Shown one piece after another: positions 50,066-59,388 of a DNA stretch of 64,000 nt; positions within the stretch are counted from its first letter, which is position 1, and every line of letters starts with the position of its first letter. A program made the translations under genes and the position numbers. The stretch comes from Microbacterium sp. CGR2 (GTDB lineage: Bacteria > Actinomycetota > Actinomycetes > Actinomycetales > Microbacteriaceae): positions 186,001 through 250,000 of the forward strand of contig NZ_RBHX01000002.1 in NCBI RefSeq assembly GCF_003626735.1, given 5' to 3'. The notes beneath the pieces are model-generated. The model worked only from the letters and a program-made list of their open reading frames with translations. It searched no databases and was not told the DNA's origin.

Positions 50066-52612
50066 ATGCCGAACACCTTTTCCCGCCTCCGTGTCAACGG
50101 ACTCGAGTCGCCTCTCGGGGTCGCGTCGCCGTCGGTGCGATTGAGCTGGGTCGCTGACGAACCGCTGCGGCCCGAGGACGAGATCGTCGTCGAGCTCGGG
50201 AGTGCTGACCCAGCCGCGACCACGAACTTCCACGTGCTGGCCGGCGATGCGCGATCGATCGTGCTGCCCCGGCCTGCGACGCGGCTCGTGCAGTGGCGGC
50301 TGGGGGTGAGGAGAGCGGGCCGGGTGGTCTGGGAGGGCGTACGCGGCTTCGCGACTGCCCCGGATCTCCAGGCCTCTGGTGCGCAGTGGATCGCTCACCC
50401 CGAGGTGACGGCTGGCCGCGCCGAAGGCGACGACCGCACCGTCTGGTTCGGCTTCGCCGTCGACTCTCACGCCTCGGACACCTGCGCACTCCTTCACCTC
50501 GCAGCTACTGGGGTGGTCGAGGTACGCGTCGACGGCCATCTGCTCCGCGGCGGTCTGCTCGGCCCCGGCTACAGCGACCTGAAGACGGAGACCTCGGCCG
50601 CGACGCATGACCTCGGTCAGCTCGCACCGGGAATGCACTCGGTGACGATCGAAATGGCGTCGGGCCCGTACTGGATCTCCGAGGGCACCGAGCGCTACAG
50701 CAAGTTCACCGCGCAGCACCAGGCGCCTCGACTCCTCGCAATGATCGAGCAGTTCGGCGCGAGTACTCGCGTGACGACCACTTCGCCGGGACGGACGCGC
50801 ACCGGGCGCGGCGCCACGATCGCCGCGCACTGGTACGGCGGCGAGGACTTCGACGCGGCCCGCCCCGAGCCGTGGCAGCACGGCGCTGGCGATGTCGATA
50901 CCGCCGTCGCTGTCACTGACACCTCTGCGCAGATCTGGTGGCCGGAGCATCCGCCCCTCGCCGTCGTGGAGACGCGGAACGAAAAGGCGTCGTGGGATGG
51001 CGACCGCGGACGCGTCGTCGACTTCGGAGTGAACATCGCAGGTGTGCCCGAAGCCCGTTGGCAGCCCAGCAGCGAGGACCGCATCGTGGAGATGCATCCC
51101 GCCGAGCTGATCAGCGCCCAGGGGGTCGATCAGGACAGCACGGGAACGCCCATCTTCGACAGCGTGCACATACCGGCCGGGCACGGCGGGTCGTGGTCAC
51201 CACGATTCGGCTATCACGGCTTCCGATACGTCGAACTCCGCGGTCAGAGCGAAGGTGTGGATGTCAGGGCCCATGTCATCCGTGCCGCCAACGCGCGCGC
51301 CGGAGAGTTCACCAGCGGAGACGGTTTCCTGCAGCGACTCCACGACGTCATCGACCGGGCCGTGCAGGGAAATATGCACAGCGTCTTCACCGACTGCCCG
51401 CACCGCGAGAAGCTCGGCTGGCTCGAGCAGCTGCACTTCTGCTTCGACGCGATCGCTCGCGGCTACGACGTCGAAGCGCACCTGCGCGACATGCTGCACC
51501 ACGCGAACACCGCCCAGCTGCCGTCTGGCGCGATCCCCAACACGGTCCCCGAGTTCATCGACTTCAGCGGACACCCGTACCTCGGCGACGACGACGCGTT
51601 CCGCTTCGACGTCAACTGGGGCGGCGTCATCGTGCACCTCCCCCTCGCTCACTATCGCGAGTATGGCGACCGACGCGTGCTCGTGGACAACGTTCCTGCC
51701 ATGAAGGCGTATGTCGGCTACCTCGGCAGCCGTCAGGTCGACGGGCTGATCGCGTTCGGTCTCGGCGACTGGATCGCGATCGACGCATCGGCGCCTCGTG
51801 AGCTCGTCGCTTCGCACGGCTACCTCCGAGTCCTCGAATCCGCCGAGGTCGTCGCGAGGATCGTCGGCGAGCCCACGTGGGCCTCGGATCTGCGGGCGCA
51901 AGCCGAGGTCGTCCTTCGTGCACTTCGACGACACGAGACTCCCCGCCCCGATGCGAGTCAGACCGAGCTCGTGATCCTGACGGACATCGCCGAGCGGCGA
52001 GGCGATTCCGCGGCCGCGGACGCCTTCTTCGCGCTGCTGCTCGCACGCCTCGCGGCAGACGGCGACGCGTTCACTGTCGGCGAGGTCACCTTCGCCCTGC
52101 TCGTCGAGCTACTGCACCGTCGCGGTCAGGCCGAGCTCGTCTACCGGACGATCGCTCGCACCGATGTTCCCGGATACGGCATGCAGCTGTCGCGGGGAGT
52201 GACCGCCCTGGCAGAGACCTGGTCGGCAGAGAGGCTCGCCGTCGGCGAGGGCTCCAACAACCACTTCATGCTCGGGATGATCGACCACTGGTTGCAGAGC
52301 GATGTCGCGGGTTTGCGCCAGAGCCCGAATTCGATCGCGTGGGGGGCAGCAGTGATCGCACCTACCTTTCTGACCGGGGTGCCGAGCGCCGCATCGGTCT
52401 ACCACTCCGCACGCGGCACCTACCGGGTGGCCTGGCGCCGAGAGGGGCACGGTGTGCGCGTCGAGATCGAGGTTCCGGTGGACGGGCGGGCGAGGGTTCT
52501 GATCCCGGGTGTCCCGGCACACGACGTCGGCCCCGGCGGGCAGGTCTACTTCACCGCCGATGCCGATGCCGACGCCGACGTGGCTGCAGCCGAGGTGAGT
52601 GCGCATGGTTGA
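50066..52612 (+). CDS. alpha-L-rhamnosidase-like glycoside hydrolase, family 78
   Basis: An 848-residue multidomain enzyme without a signal peptide, so probably cytosolic. N-terminal beta domains (from SRLRVNGLESPLGVASPSVRLSW) lead to an alpha/alpha6 barrel with TDCPHREKLGW; DCPHRE is residues 443-448, where the GH78 general-acid motif lies. WGGVIVHLPLAHYREYGD and a C-terminal beta domain follow. The ATG at 50066 has GGAGA 9 nt upstream. GH78 removes terminal alpha-L-rhamnose by inversion; a related specificity cannot be excluded. Its end overlaps the next gene by 8 nt. Confidence 0.92.
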   Translation: MPNTFSRLRVNGLESPLGVASPSVRLSWVADEPLRPEDEIVVELGSADPAATTNFHVLAGDARSIVLPRPATRLVQWRLGVRRAGRVVWEGVRGFATAPDLQASGAQWIAHPEVTAGRAEGDDRTVWFGFAVDSHASDTCALLHLAATGVVEVRVDGHLLRGGLLGPGYSDLKTETSAATHDLGQLAPGMHSVTIEMASGPYWISEGTERYSKFTAQHQAPRLLAMIEQFGASTRVTTTSPGRTRTGRGATIAAHWYGGEDFDAARPEPWQHGAGDVDTAVAVTDTSAQIWWPEHPPLAVVETRNEKASWDGDRGRVVDFGVNIAGVPEARWQPSSEDRIVEMHPAELISAQGVDQDSTGTPIFDSVHIPAGHGGSWSPRFGYHGFRYVELRGQSEGVDVRAHVIRAANARAGEFTSGDGFLQRLHDVIDRAVQGNMHSVFTDCPHREKLGWLEQLHFCFDAIARGYDVEAHLRDMLHHANTAQLPSGAIPNTVPEFIDFSGHPYLGDDDAFRFDVNWGGVIVHLPLAHYREYGDRRVLVDNVPAMKAYVGYLGSRQVDGLIAFGLGDWIAIDASAPRELVASHGYLRVLESAEVVARIVGEPTWASDLRAQAEVVLRALRRHETPRPDASQTELVILTDIAERRGDSAAADAFFALLLARLAADGDAFTVGEVTFALLVELLHRRGQAELVYRTIARTDVPGYGMQLSRGVTALAETWSAERLAVGEGSNNHFMLGMIDHWLQSDVAGLRQSPNSIAWGAAVIAPTFLTGVPSAASVYHSARGTYRVAWRREGHGVRVEIEVPVDGRARVLIPGVPAHDVGPGGQVYFTADADADADVAAAEVSAHG

Positions 52613-54119
52613 CCTCCGTCGCGGCGCGCCGAGTTTCCTCTCGGCGCTCGATGAGGACCACGCGCTTCGCGCTTCGGTCGAGAGGCTGCTGCGCGACGAC
52701 TACGACGTGACCGATGTCATGCGGAGCACGCTCGCGAGCGACTGGCCGGGAGACCTCGCCGGCCGCCTTCTGCTCTCCCTCGCTCGGTATGCGCGCGCGG
52801 GGATGCCGACGCTCGAGCGCGCGACACAATTGAACGAGGCGATGCTCGACGCCCTCACCCCGCGCGGGTACCTCGGCCCCGAGGCCCGGGAGATCGTCGA
52901 TGAGCAGCAGGTCGCCTGCCACGGATGGGTCGCCGCGGGACTGTTGCAGTTCTTCCACGTCACCGGTGACGACCGCTCCCGGCGTGCGGCGTTCCGAGTG
53001 ATCGATGCGCTCATCGCGCCCGCCCTCCGCCGTCGAGACTACCCGTGGGAACGCGTCATCTCCGTGTATGGGGGCGCGCCTTCGGGAACCGCCACCGAGG
53101 TGATCGACGGCTGGGCTGTCTCCAGTGACGTGTGGTGCGTGCTCCTGTCGTTGAACGCTCTCGTCCCGGCGGCGCTCGAAAGCGGACGCTCCGATCTCGC
53201 CGCCCTCATCGTCGAGCTGACTCAGACCGTGAGCACACTGGATTTCGTCGCGCACGAAGCCCAGCTGCACGCCGTGCTCGCCGCCGCGCGCAATCTCGCC
53301 GACTGGTCGCTCGCGACGGGTGACAGACAGGCCGGGGACGCCGCGACCGCGCTCTACAGGACCTACGAGCGCGAGGGCCGCACACTGAACCACGCCACGT
53401 TCAACTGGTTCGGTCGCGCCGACAGTTGGACGGAACCGTGCGCGATCGTCGACTCGATCGGCATCGCGGTCTCCCTCCATGAGCTCACCGGCGATGATCG
53501 GTACCGTGCGGACGCCGCCCGGATCGCCCACAACGGGTTGGCCTTCGCCGAACGGCTCGACGGCAGCTTCGGTCTCGACACCATCGCCACGTCGCAGGAC
53601 CCGATACTCGCGGCAATCGAGCCGGACGCGCATTGGTGCTGCACCATCCGCGGAGCCGTCGGGCTGCTCGAGTGCCGGGAGACCGCCGCTGTGATGAGCG
53701 GGCACGCGCTGGTGGTGACCGACCTGTACCCCGGTGCTCACGCGGTGCACACCGCGTCCGGCGCCTGGCGTATCCGACAGTCCACGCGCTATCCCGCCGG
53801 GACGACGGTCGAGTTCACCGTCATCGAAGCGCCAGAGACGACCGCCGAGTTCGTGATCGAGATCAGGATCGAAGAGGTGGTCCGCACCGTGTCGCTGGCT
53901 CCTCGTGCCGGGGCGACCGAGACTGTCCAGCTCGAGTTCTCGCCGCGCCGCGAACTGATGGGAGAGGCAGAGGTCATGCGCGTGGGGCCCGTGCTGCTCG
54001 TGCGGGATGCACACGATCAGGATGCGCCTGCGCGGCTTCTCTCGGAGATCGCGGGCACCTTCCCCGGCGCGCACAGCCCGCGCCTGATCCTCACACTCCA
54101 CGCCGACAGGCGGCGTTGA
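52605..54119 (+). CDS. GH127/DUF1680-like putative beta-L-arabinofuranosidase
   Basis: A 504-residue alpha/alpha barrel protein with a C-terminal beta domain. The catalytic thiolate-zinc site of GH127 enzymes appears conserved: Glu277-x-Cys279 in SWTEPCAIVDS and the pair Cys345-Cys346 in HWCCTIRGAVG. WVAAGLLQFFHVTGDDR and LHELTGDDRYRADAARIAHNGL are barrel repeats. Usual members are about 600-650 residues, so this is a short form. The ATG at 52605 has GAGGTG upstream and overlaps the GH78 gene, implying coupled expression and action on the same imported oligosaccharide. Confidence 0.8.
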   Translation: MVDLRRGAPSFLSALDEDHALRASVERLLRDDYDVTDVMRSTLASDWPGDLAGRLLLSLARYARAGMPTLERATQLNEAMLDALTPRGYLGPEAREIVDEQQVACHGWVAAGLLQFFHVTGDDRSRRAAFRVIDALIAPALRRRDYPWERVISVYGGAPSGTATEVIDGWAVSSDVWCVLLSLNALVPAALESGRSDLAALIVELTQTVSTLDFVAHEAQLHAVLAAARNLADWSLATGDRQAGDAATALYRTYEREGRTLNHATFNWFGRADSWTEPCAIVDSIGIAVSLHELTGDDRYRADAARIAHNGLAFAERLDGSFGLDTIATSQDPILAAIEPDAHWCCTIRGAVGLLECRETAAVMSGHALVVTDLYPGAHAVHTASGAWRIRQSTRYPAGTTVEFTVIEAPETTAEFVIEIRIEEVVRTVSLAPRAGATETVQLEFSPRRELMGEAEVMRVGPVLLVRDAHDQDAPARLLSEIAGTFPGAHSPRLILTLHADRRR

Positions 54120-54173
54120 GAACGACCGACAACCAGACCGGCGCCGATGCCGGACGCTCAAAGGAGAGCACAC

Positions 54174-56654
54174 ATGAGATATCGCAGCCTCGTCGGGGCG
54201 TTCGCCGCCCTCGCGATCGTGATCACGGGGGCGGTGTCGCCCTCTGTCACCGCCGACGCAGACACTCCGGAAGCCGATACGCCTGACGTCGGCATCTGGT
54301 ATGCCACCTGGTACTCGAAGGTGTCGGCGCTTCCCATCACCTCCGCGACCGGTCACGGTGCATCCAGTGCCGATCAATTTCTGGCCGACGTCAACGGTGA
54401 CGGAAAAGACGACGCCGTCACCTTCGATTCCACAGGCGTGTGGAGGGTGGGACTCTCGACAGGAACCGGTTTCGCGGCGCCCAGCGCATGGGTATCGGGT
54501 CACGGTCTCGGGTCGAGCGAGCGGTTCATGGCGGACGTCAACGGCGACGGCCGCTCGGATGCCGTCGCCTATTTCTCCGCTGACGGCAACGGTGACGGGC
54601 AACCGGGCGACTGGTACGTCGCCCTCTCGTCGGGCACATCGTTCACGCCGCACACGCTCTGGCGAGCGAACGCGGGCGCGGGTGCGAGCGCTCGGTTCAT
54701 CGCCGATGTGACCGGAGACGGCCGCGCCGATCTCGCCACCTTCACCGCCGGAGCCGGCACGGTGAGCAGCGGTACATGGCACGTCGGCGGTTCGTCGGGT
54801 ACCGGCTTCAGCGCACTCACGACCTGGCGCACCGGTTTCGGAGGCAACACCACCCGCCAGTTCCTCGCGGACGCCACGGGAGACGGCAAAGCCGATGCCG
54901 TGTACTTCGCGGCGTGGGATGGGTCCTGGTACACGACCCCGTCGACCGGCTCCTCCTTCGGCGCAGCATCCGCCTGGACGAACACGCACGGCATCGGATC
55001 GAACGATCAGTTCGTCACGGATGGCAACGGTGACGGCTATGCGGAGCCCTATGTCTACTTCAACGCCGATGTCACGGGAGACGGCGTAGGTGGCGATCTC
55101 ATGGGTCGCGAATACGACCGCGCGCTCAAAGCCATCTCGCCCGACAACATCCCGCTTCACACCGGTTTCGGGGTGGGTGCCACTCGGCTGCTGCAGGGCA
55201 ACATCTCGGGCGACCGCTACGGCTGGAAGGCGACCGTCGCCTTCACCCCCGGAGTCGGCGGCGGAACCTGGAACGCTCAGCGATATCGCTGGGCGGACAG
55301 CGTCTCCACGAACACCTGGGCCGGGTTCCCCGGCAAGCCGGCGATCCGATACGTTCCGCTCACTCTCGGCAGCTACCAGACGTACGACAGCGGCAACCCG
55401 GCGGTCATCGACGAGCACCTGAACACCATCTCCGGGGCGGAGATCGACTGGCTTCTGTTGGACGAGACGAACGGTCTGAACAACGTCAGCGGCGCCATCC
55501 TCAACCGCGCGGCAGACGTTGCCGCGCGCATCGCGGTACACAATGCGCAGCCGGCCAAGCGCGACATCCGTTACGCCTTCGCCATCGGCCGGGTGCAATG
55601 GACGGGCACTCCTGTGACGATCGAGCAAGAGGCTGCGCAGACGTGGGCGGAGTTCGCCAACGATCCCGCGATCGGTGGGCCACAGCACTACCACGAGGTC
55701 GACGGCAAGCCCCTCCTCGTGGTCTACGCCCCGGTCTCGATGCAGAACGCGTGGCACGCCTACACCGGAGACAAGAGTGCGTCGAACCACTTCACCGTGC
55801 GGTTCGCGTCGAGCGCGCTGCCGGGCGAATACGGCTGGCAACTGGGTCCCAACGGCTCCCCGTCCAACGATGAGGTCATGCTGACCATGCCCGGGTGGAA
55901 CAACAACATTCCCGGCTATACTCCGGTCTCACGCCAGAACGGTCTCTACTACATCGAGAAGACATGGCGGCGCGTTCTTGACCGGGCGACTCCACCCGAG
56001 AGCGTCGTGATCAACTCATTCAACGAGTTCGCCGAGGAGACATCGGTGCAGATCTCCGACACCCGGGGTCTCGTCGCGCCCGCCGAGAAATGGGTCAACT
56101 CCGACGGCGTCGTGGACAACTCGATGTATTGGAACATGACGAAGGACTTCGTGCGTCAGCTGAAGCATCCGGATGCCGCGCACCACTCCAAGTCCGACTT
56201 CGCCGGCACACAGGGCTCGGGAGGGTGGTCGTACGAGCAATGGACCTACCCGAACGGCTCGCGAGTGACCACTCCCATGACCTGGAATGCGACGAATACC
56301 CGCTGGGCGGGAACGGCGACGTGGGCGATGGTCGGAGCGGATACGCAGCATCCGGACGTCGGCGCCGATGCCGCGCGCGTGTATGTCGCCCCCGCCTCGG
56401 GGAGCGTGACGCTCTCCGGCGTGATCTCCAAGCCGCAGGCGGGCGGCGACGGGGTCGTCGTGCGCATCCTCAAGAACAACACCCAGATCTGGCCGAGCGG
56501 AACGACGGGTAAGACGCTGACGAACGCCTCCCCCAGCATCTTCCGAGTGCCGGTCACGGTCGCGGCGGGGGATCGTTTGGCCTTCGTCACCCAGGCTCGG
56601 AGTACCGCCGCGTACGACACGACCGCGTGGGATGCGACGGTGACCTACGAATAG
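54174..56654 (+). CDS. large secreted FG-GAP/VCBS-repeat protein with probable GH99-like barrel
   Basis: An 826-residue exported protein. A Sec signal spans about residues 1-30. GIWYATWY (40-47) resembles the first strand of GH99/GH71-like barrels, and directly after it six DxNGDG-type calcium-binding repeats begin at residues 72, 121, 178, 233, 283 and 299. The presumed barrel continues (IDWLLLDETNG, SFNEFAEETS at about 615-624), and a beta-sandwich, carbohydrate-binding-like domain ends the protein (about 670-826). AAGGAG lies 8 nt before the ATG. The propeller seems inserted into the barrel. Enzyme family and substrate are uncertain; context suggests a polysaccharide endo-hydrolase. Confidence 0.78.
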   Translation: MRYRSLVGAFAALAIVITGAVSPSVTADADTPEADTPDVGIWYATWYSKVSALPITSATGHGASSADQFLADVNGDGKDDAVTFDSTGVWRVGLSTGTGFAAPSAWVSGHGLGSSERFMADVNGDGRSDAVAYFSADGNGDGQPGDWYVALSSGTSFTPHTLWRANAGAGASARFIADVTGDGRADLATFTAGAGTVSSGTWHVGGSSGTGFSALTTWRTGFGGNTTRQFLADATGDGKADAVYFAAWDGSWYTTPSTGSSFGAASAWTNTHGIGSNDQFVTDGNGDGYAEPYVYFNADVTGDGVGGDLMGREYDRALKAISPDNIPLHTGFGVGATRLLQGNISGDRYGWKATVAFTPGVGGGTWNAQRYRWADSVSTNTWAGFPGKPAIRYVPLTLGSYQTYDSGNPAVIDEHLNTISGAEIDWLLLDETNGLNNVSGAILNRAADVAARIAVHNAQPAKRDIRYAFAIGRVQWTGTPVTIEQEAAQTWAEFANDPAIGGPQHYHEVDGKPLLVVYAPVSMQNAWHAYTGDKSASNHFTVRFASSALPGEYGWQLGPNGSPSNDEVMLTMPGWNNNIPGYTPVSRQNGLYYIEKTWRRVLDRATPPESVVINSFNEFAEETSVQISDTRGLVAPAEKWVNSDGVVDNSMYWNMTKDFVRQLKHPDAAHHSKSDFAGTQGSGGWSYEQWTYPNGSRVTTPMTWNATNTRWAGTATWAMVGADTQHPDVGADAARVYVAPASGSVTLSGVISKPQAGGDGVVVRILKNNTQIWPSGTTGKTLTNASPSIFRVPVTVAAGDRLAFVTQARSTAAYDTTAWDATVTYE

Positions 56655-56661
56655 TGCACGG

Positions 56662-56697
56662 AGCGGGCATCCTTCTCCTCGGAGCAGGATGCCCGCT
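56662..56697 (+). terminator. terminator of the polysaccharide-utilisation operon
   Basis: Perfect 12-bp stem AGCGGGCATCCT/AGGATGCCCGCT with a 12-nt loop, followed by TT, 7 bp after the stop of the secreted protein. It also lies between this operon and the convergent dehydratase gene, so it could serve both strands. Confidence 0.8.
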
Positions 56698-56719
56698 TTC
56701 TGGTGCCGGTGCGCGAAGT

Positions 56720-58438
56720 TCAGTGCGATTCCCGGCTGACCTGCGATCCGCTGGCCCCTCGCAGGAAGTCGAGATCGGCGCCGGTGTCCGCCTGCATCAC
56801 GTGCTCGACGTAGAGCCGCTCCCACCCGCGTTTCGGCCGTGCGTAGCCTGCCACGGTTGCTTCATTCGGAGTCCGTCGCGCGAGTTCGTCCGCCGGGACG
56901 TCGAGATCGAGTCGACGGCCGCGCACATCAAGAGAGATCCAGTCGCCGGTCTGCACCAGCGACAGCGGGCCGTCTGCAGCCGACTCGGGCGTGACGTGAA
57001 GGACGACCGTGCCGTAGGCGGTCCCGCTCATTCGGCCGTCACAGATACGGACCATGTCGCGCACGCCCTGCTCGAGCAGCTTCTTCGGGAGCGGCATGTT
57101 CGAGACCTCCGGCATGCCGGGGTAACCCTTCGGACCGCAGCCGCGCAACACCAGAACGGAGTCCGCGTCGACATCCAATCCGGGATCATCGATCCGCGCG
57201 TGGAAATCCTCGATGCTGTCGAACACGACCGCGCGACCACGATGCTTGAGAAGGTGCGCTGAGGCGGCGGCCGGTTTGATGAGCGCGCCGCCCGGCGCGA
57301 GCGATCCTCGCAGAACCGAGATACCGGCTGACGGCTGGAGCGGAGCGTGGCGAGGGGTGATGACGTCGGCATCCCAGATCCTGGCATCGTCCAGGTATTC
57401 CACAAGGGGCCGGCCGGTCACGGTCAGCGCGGTCGGGTCAAGGAGATCCTTCACCTCGCGAAGGACAGCCAGGAAGCCGCCCGCTCGCTGAAGGTCGTCC
57501 ATGAGGTACCTTCCGGCCGGCTGCAGGTTCACCAGCAATGGGACCTCAGCACCGATCCGGTCGAAATCGTCGATGGACAGGTCGATCCCGAGGCGTCCAG
57601 CGATCGCCAGAAGATGAACGACCGCATTGGTGGATCCACCGATCGCCGCGAGGGCGACGATGGCGTTGTGGAAGTTGGCCTTCGTGAGGAAAGTGCTCGG
57701 GCGGCGATCTTCCCGCACCAGTTCCACCGCCAGCCGTCCGGTCTCGTGAGCGGCTTCGAGTAGCCGACTGTCGGGGGCCGGCGTACCGGCCAACCCCGGA
57801 ATGACCGTGCCCAAGGCCTCGGCGACGAGTGCCATCGTGGACGCGGTACCCATGGTGTTGCAATGACCTCGCGATCGGATCATCGCGGATTCCGACTTGA
57901 GGAACAGGGAGTCTGAGAGCGTGCCGGCCCGCACCTCCTCGCTGAGCCGCCAGACATCGGTCCCGCACCCCAGGGCCTCGTTACGGAAATGGCCGGTGAT
58001 CATAGGACCGCCGGGCACGACCACGGCAGGAAGGTCCACAGAGCCCGCAGCCATGAGAAGCGCCGGGATGGTCTTGTCACATCCGCCGAGCATCACGACA
58101 CCGTCGATGGGATTCGCTCGAAGCATCTCCTCCGTGGCCATCGCCGCCATGTTTCGCCAGAGCATCGCTGTCGGACGGACCTGGGTTTCGCCGAGGGACA
58201 CGACCGGCAGGTTCAGTGGGATGCCGCCTGCCTCGTAGACCCCGTTCTTCACGGACTGCGCCACTTCATCGAGGTGAGAGTTGCACGGCGTCAGGTCGGA
58301 GGCCGTGTTGGCGATAGCGATCTGCGGACGCCCGTCGAAAGCGCTGCCGGGCACTCCCCGACGCATCCATGCCCGGTGGATGTACGCATTTCGGTCGTCG
58401 CCGTCGTACCAGGCGGAGCTTCGTAGCTCGGACCTCAT
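56720..58438 (-). CDS. sugar-acid dehydratase, IlvD/Edd family
   Basis: A 572-residue Fe-S dehydratase. The three cluster-binding cysteines are present: Cys52 in LTPCNSH, Cys120 in GGCDKT and Cys193 in GHCNTMG. Many homologues are L-arabonate, D-xylonate or L-fuconate/rhamnonate-type dehydratases producing 2-keto-3-deoxy acids; biosynthetic dihydroxyacid dehydratase is less likely given the neighbours. ATG at 58438; a TTG three codons earlier is possible. Divergent from the FAH-ADH-SDR operon, with which it makes a non-phosphorylative sugar-oxidation route. Confidence 0.9.
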   Translation of the reverse strand: MRSELRSSAWYDGDDRNAYIHRAWMRRGVPGSAFDGRPQIAIANTASDLTPCNSHLDEVAQSVKNGVYEAGGIPLNLPVVSLGETQVRPTAMLWRNMAAMATEEMLRANPIDGVVMLGGCDKTIPALLMAAGSVDLPAVVVPGGPMITGHFRNEALGCGTDVWRLSEEVRAGTLSDSLFLKSESAMIRSRGHCNTMGTASTMALVAEALGTVIPGLAGTPAPDSRLLEAAHETGRLAVELVREDRRPSTFLTKANFHNAIVALAAIGGSTNAVVHLLAIAGRLGIDLSIDDFDRIGAEVPLLVNLQPAGRYLMDDLQRAGGFLAVLREVKDLLDPTALTVTGRPLVEYLDDARIWDADVITPRHAPLQPSAGISVLRGSLAPGGALIKPAAASAHLLKHRGRAVVFDSIEDFHARIDDPGLDVDADSVLVLRGCGPKGYPGMPEVSNMPLPKKLLEQGVRDMVRICDGRMSGTAYGTVVLHVTPESAADGPLSLVQTGDWISLDVRGRRLDLDVPADELARRTPNEATVAGYARPKRGWERLYVEHVMQADTGADLDFLRGASGSQVSRESH

Positions 58439-58468
58439 GTTTTCCAACTTTCGGAATTAGAATTTACC

Positions 58469-58478
58469 AGTTCGAACT
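58469..58478. promoter_or_regulatory. palindrome in divergent sugar-acid promoter region
   Basis: AGTTCGAACT, a perfect 10-bp palindrome in the AT-richer 86-bp gap between the dehydratase and the hydrolase operon. A second, weaker repeat TTCC-N7-GGAA lies at 58442-58456. Candidate sites for the IclR regulator or another local factor; promoter hexamers are not clear. Confidence 0.4.
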
Positions 58479-58524
58479 ATGGATAGCATAGCCCCGGAAC
58501 CACTCCCCACCCCCTGAGGACACC

Positions 58525-59388
58525 ATGAAGCTCGTTCGCATCGGCCCCGTCGGGGCAGAGAAGCCCGGCGCACTCGTCGCCGAGGACACCTACATCGACC
58601 TCTCCGATGTCGTCGAGGACTACGACGAGTCATTCTTCGGCAACAAGGGACTGCAGCGCATCGCCTCCGTCGTGGCCGAACGAGCGGCCGACGCGTCCCG
58701 CCGCCTCGCGATCGGACACCAACGCATCGGTGCGCCGATCGCGCGACCGCATCAGATCCTCTGCATCGGCCTGAACTACAGCGATCATGCCGCGGAGACC
58801 GGTCAGGCGGTGCCCGCCGAGCCGATCCTCTTCACCAAGTCACCGAACACCTTGATCGGCCCGTACGACGACGTCAGGCTCCCCCGCGGAGCGACCAAGC
58901 CCGACTGGGAAGTCGAGCTCGGCATCGTCGTCGGCCAACGCACCAGCTACCTCGATTCGGTCGAGCAGGCGCGTGAGGCCGTCGCCGGATTCGTCGTGGT
59001 GAACGACGTGAGCGAGCGAGCTTTCCAGCTCGAGCGAGGCGGCCAATGGTCCAAGGGCAAGTCCGCGGAGACGTTCAACCCTGCCGGCCCATGGCTGGTC
59101 ACTCCCGACGAACTCGGAGACGTACTGTCTCTCGACATGTGGCTCGATGTCAACGGCATCCGTCGCCAGTCCGGATCCACGTCGACCATGATCTTCGATC
59201 CGTTCTTCATCGTCCACTACCTGAGTCAGTTCATGGTGTTGGAGCCCGGAGATCTCATCAACACCGGCACGCCCCCTGGAGTCGGGATGGGATTCCGTCC
59301 GGAAGTCTGGCTGCAGCCCGGCGATGTGATGACCCTCGGCATCAGCGGGCTCGGCCGACAGCAGCAGAACGTGATCGGCCCGCGATGA
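58525..59388 (+). CDS. fumarylacetoacetate hydrolase family protein (2,4-diketo-3-deoxy-sugar-acid hydrolase-like)
   Basis: A 287-residue hydrolase. The FAH-fold signatures are ILCIGLNYSDHAAETG, FTKSPNTLIGP and metal ligands Glu129/Glu131 in DWEVELGIV with Asp161 in VVNDVSER. LINTGTPPGVGMG closes the active site. Close functional analogues cleave 2,4-diketo-3-deoxy-L-fuconate or -rhamnonate to pyruvate and lactate. First gene of the operon, coupled to the zinc dehydrogenase (ATGA). The assignment to deoxysugar acids rests on context. Confidence 0.91.
   Translation: MKLVRIGPVGAEKPGALVAEDTYIDLSDVVEDYDESFFGNKGLQRIASVVAERAADASRRLAIGHQRIGAPIARPHQILCIGLNYSDHAAETGQAVPAEPILFTKSPNTLIGPYDDVRLPRGATKPDWEVELGIVVGQRTSYLDSVEQAREAVAGFVVVNDVSERAFQLERGGQWSKGKSAETFNPAGPWLVTPDELGDVLSLDMWLDVNGIRRQSGSTSTMIFDPFFIVHYLSQFMVLEPGDLINTGTPPGVGMGFRPEVWLQPGDVMTLGISGLGRQQQNVIGPR

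Noticed and set aside
52551..55841. A 1096-codon open frame on the minus strand
   Set aside because: It is antisense to the GH127-like and secreted-protein genes; composition is arginine/valine/glycine-biased with no domain. The plus-strand genes have signal peptide, repeats and ribosome sites.
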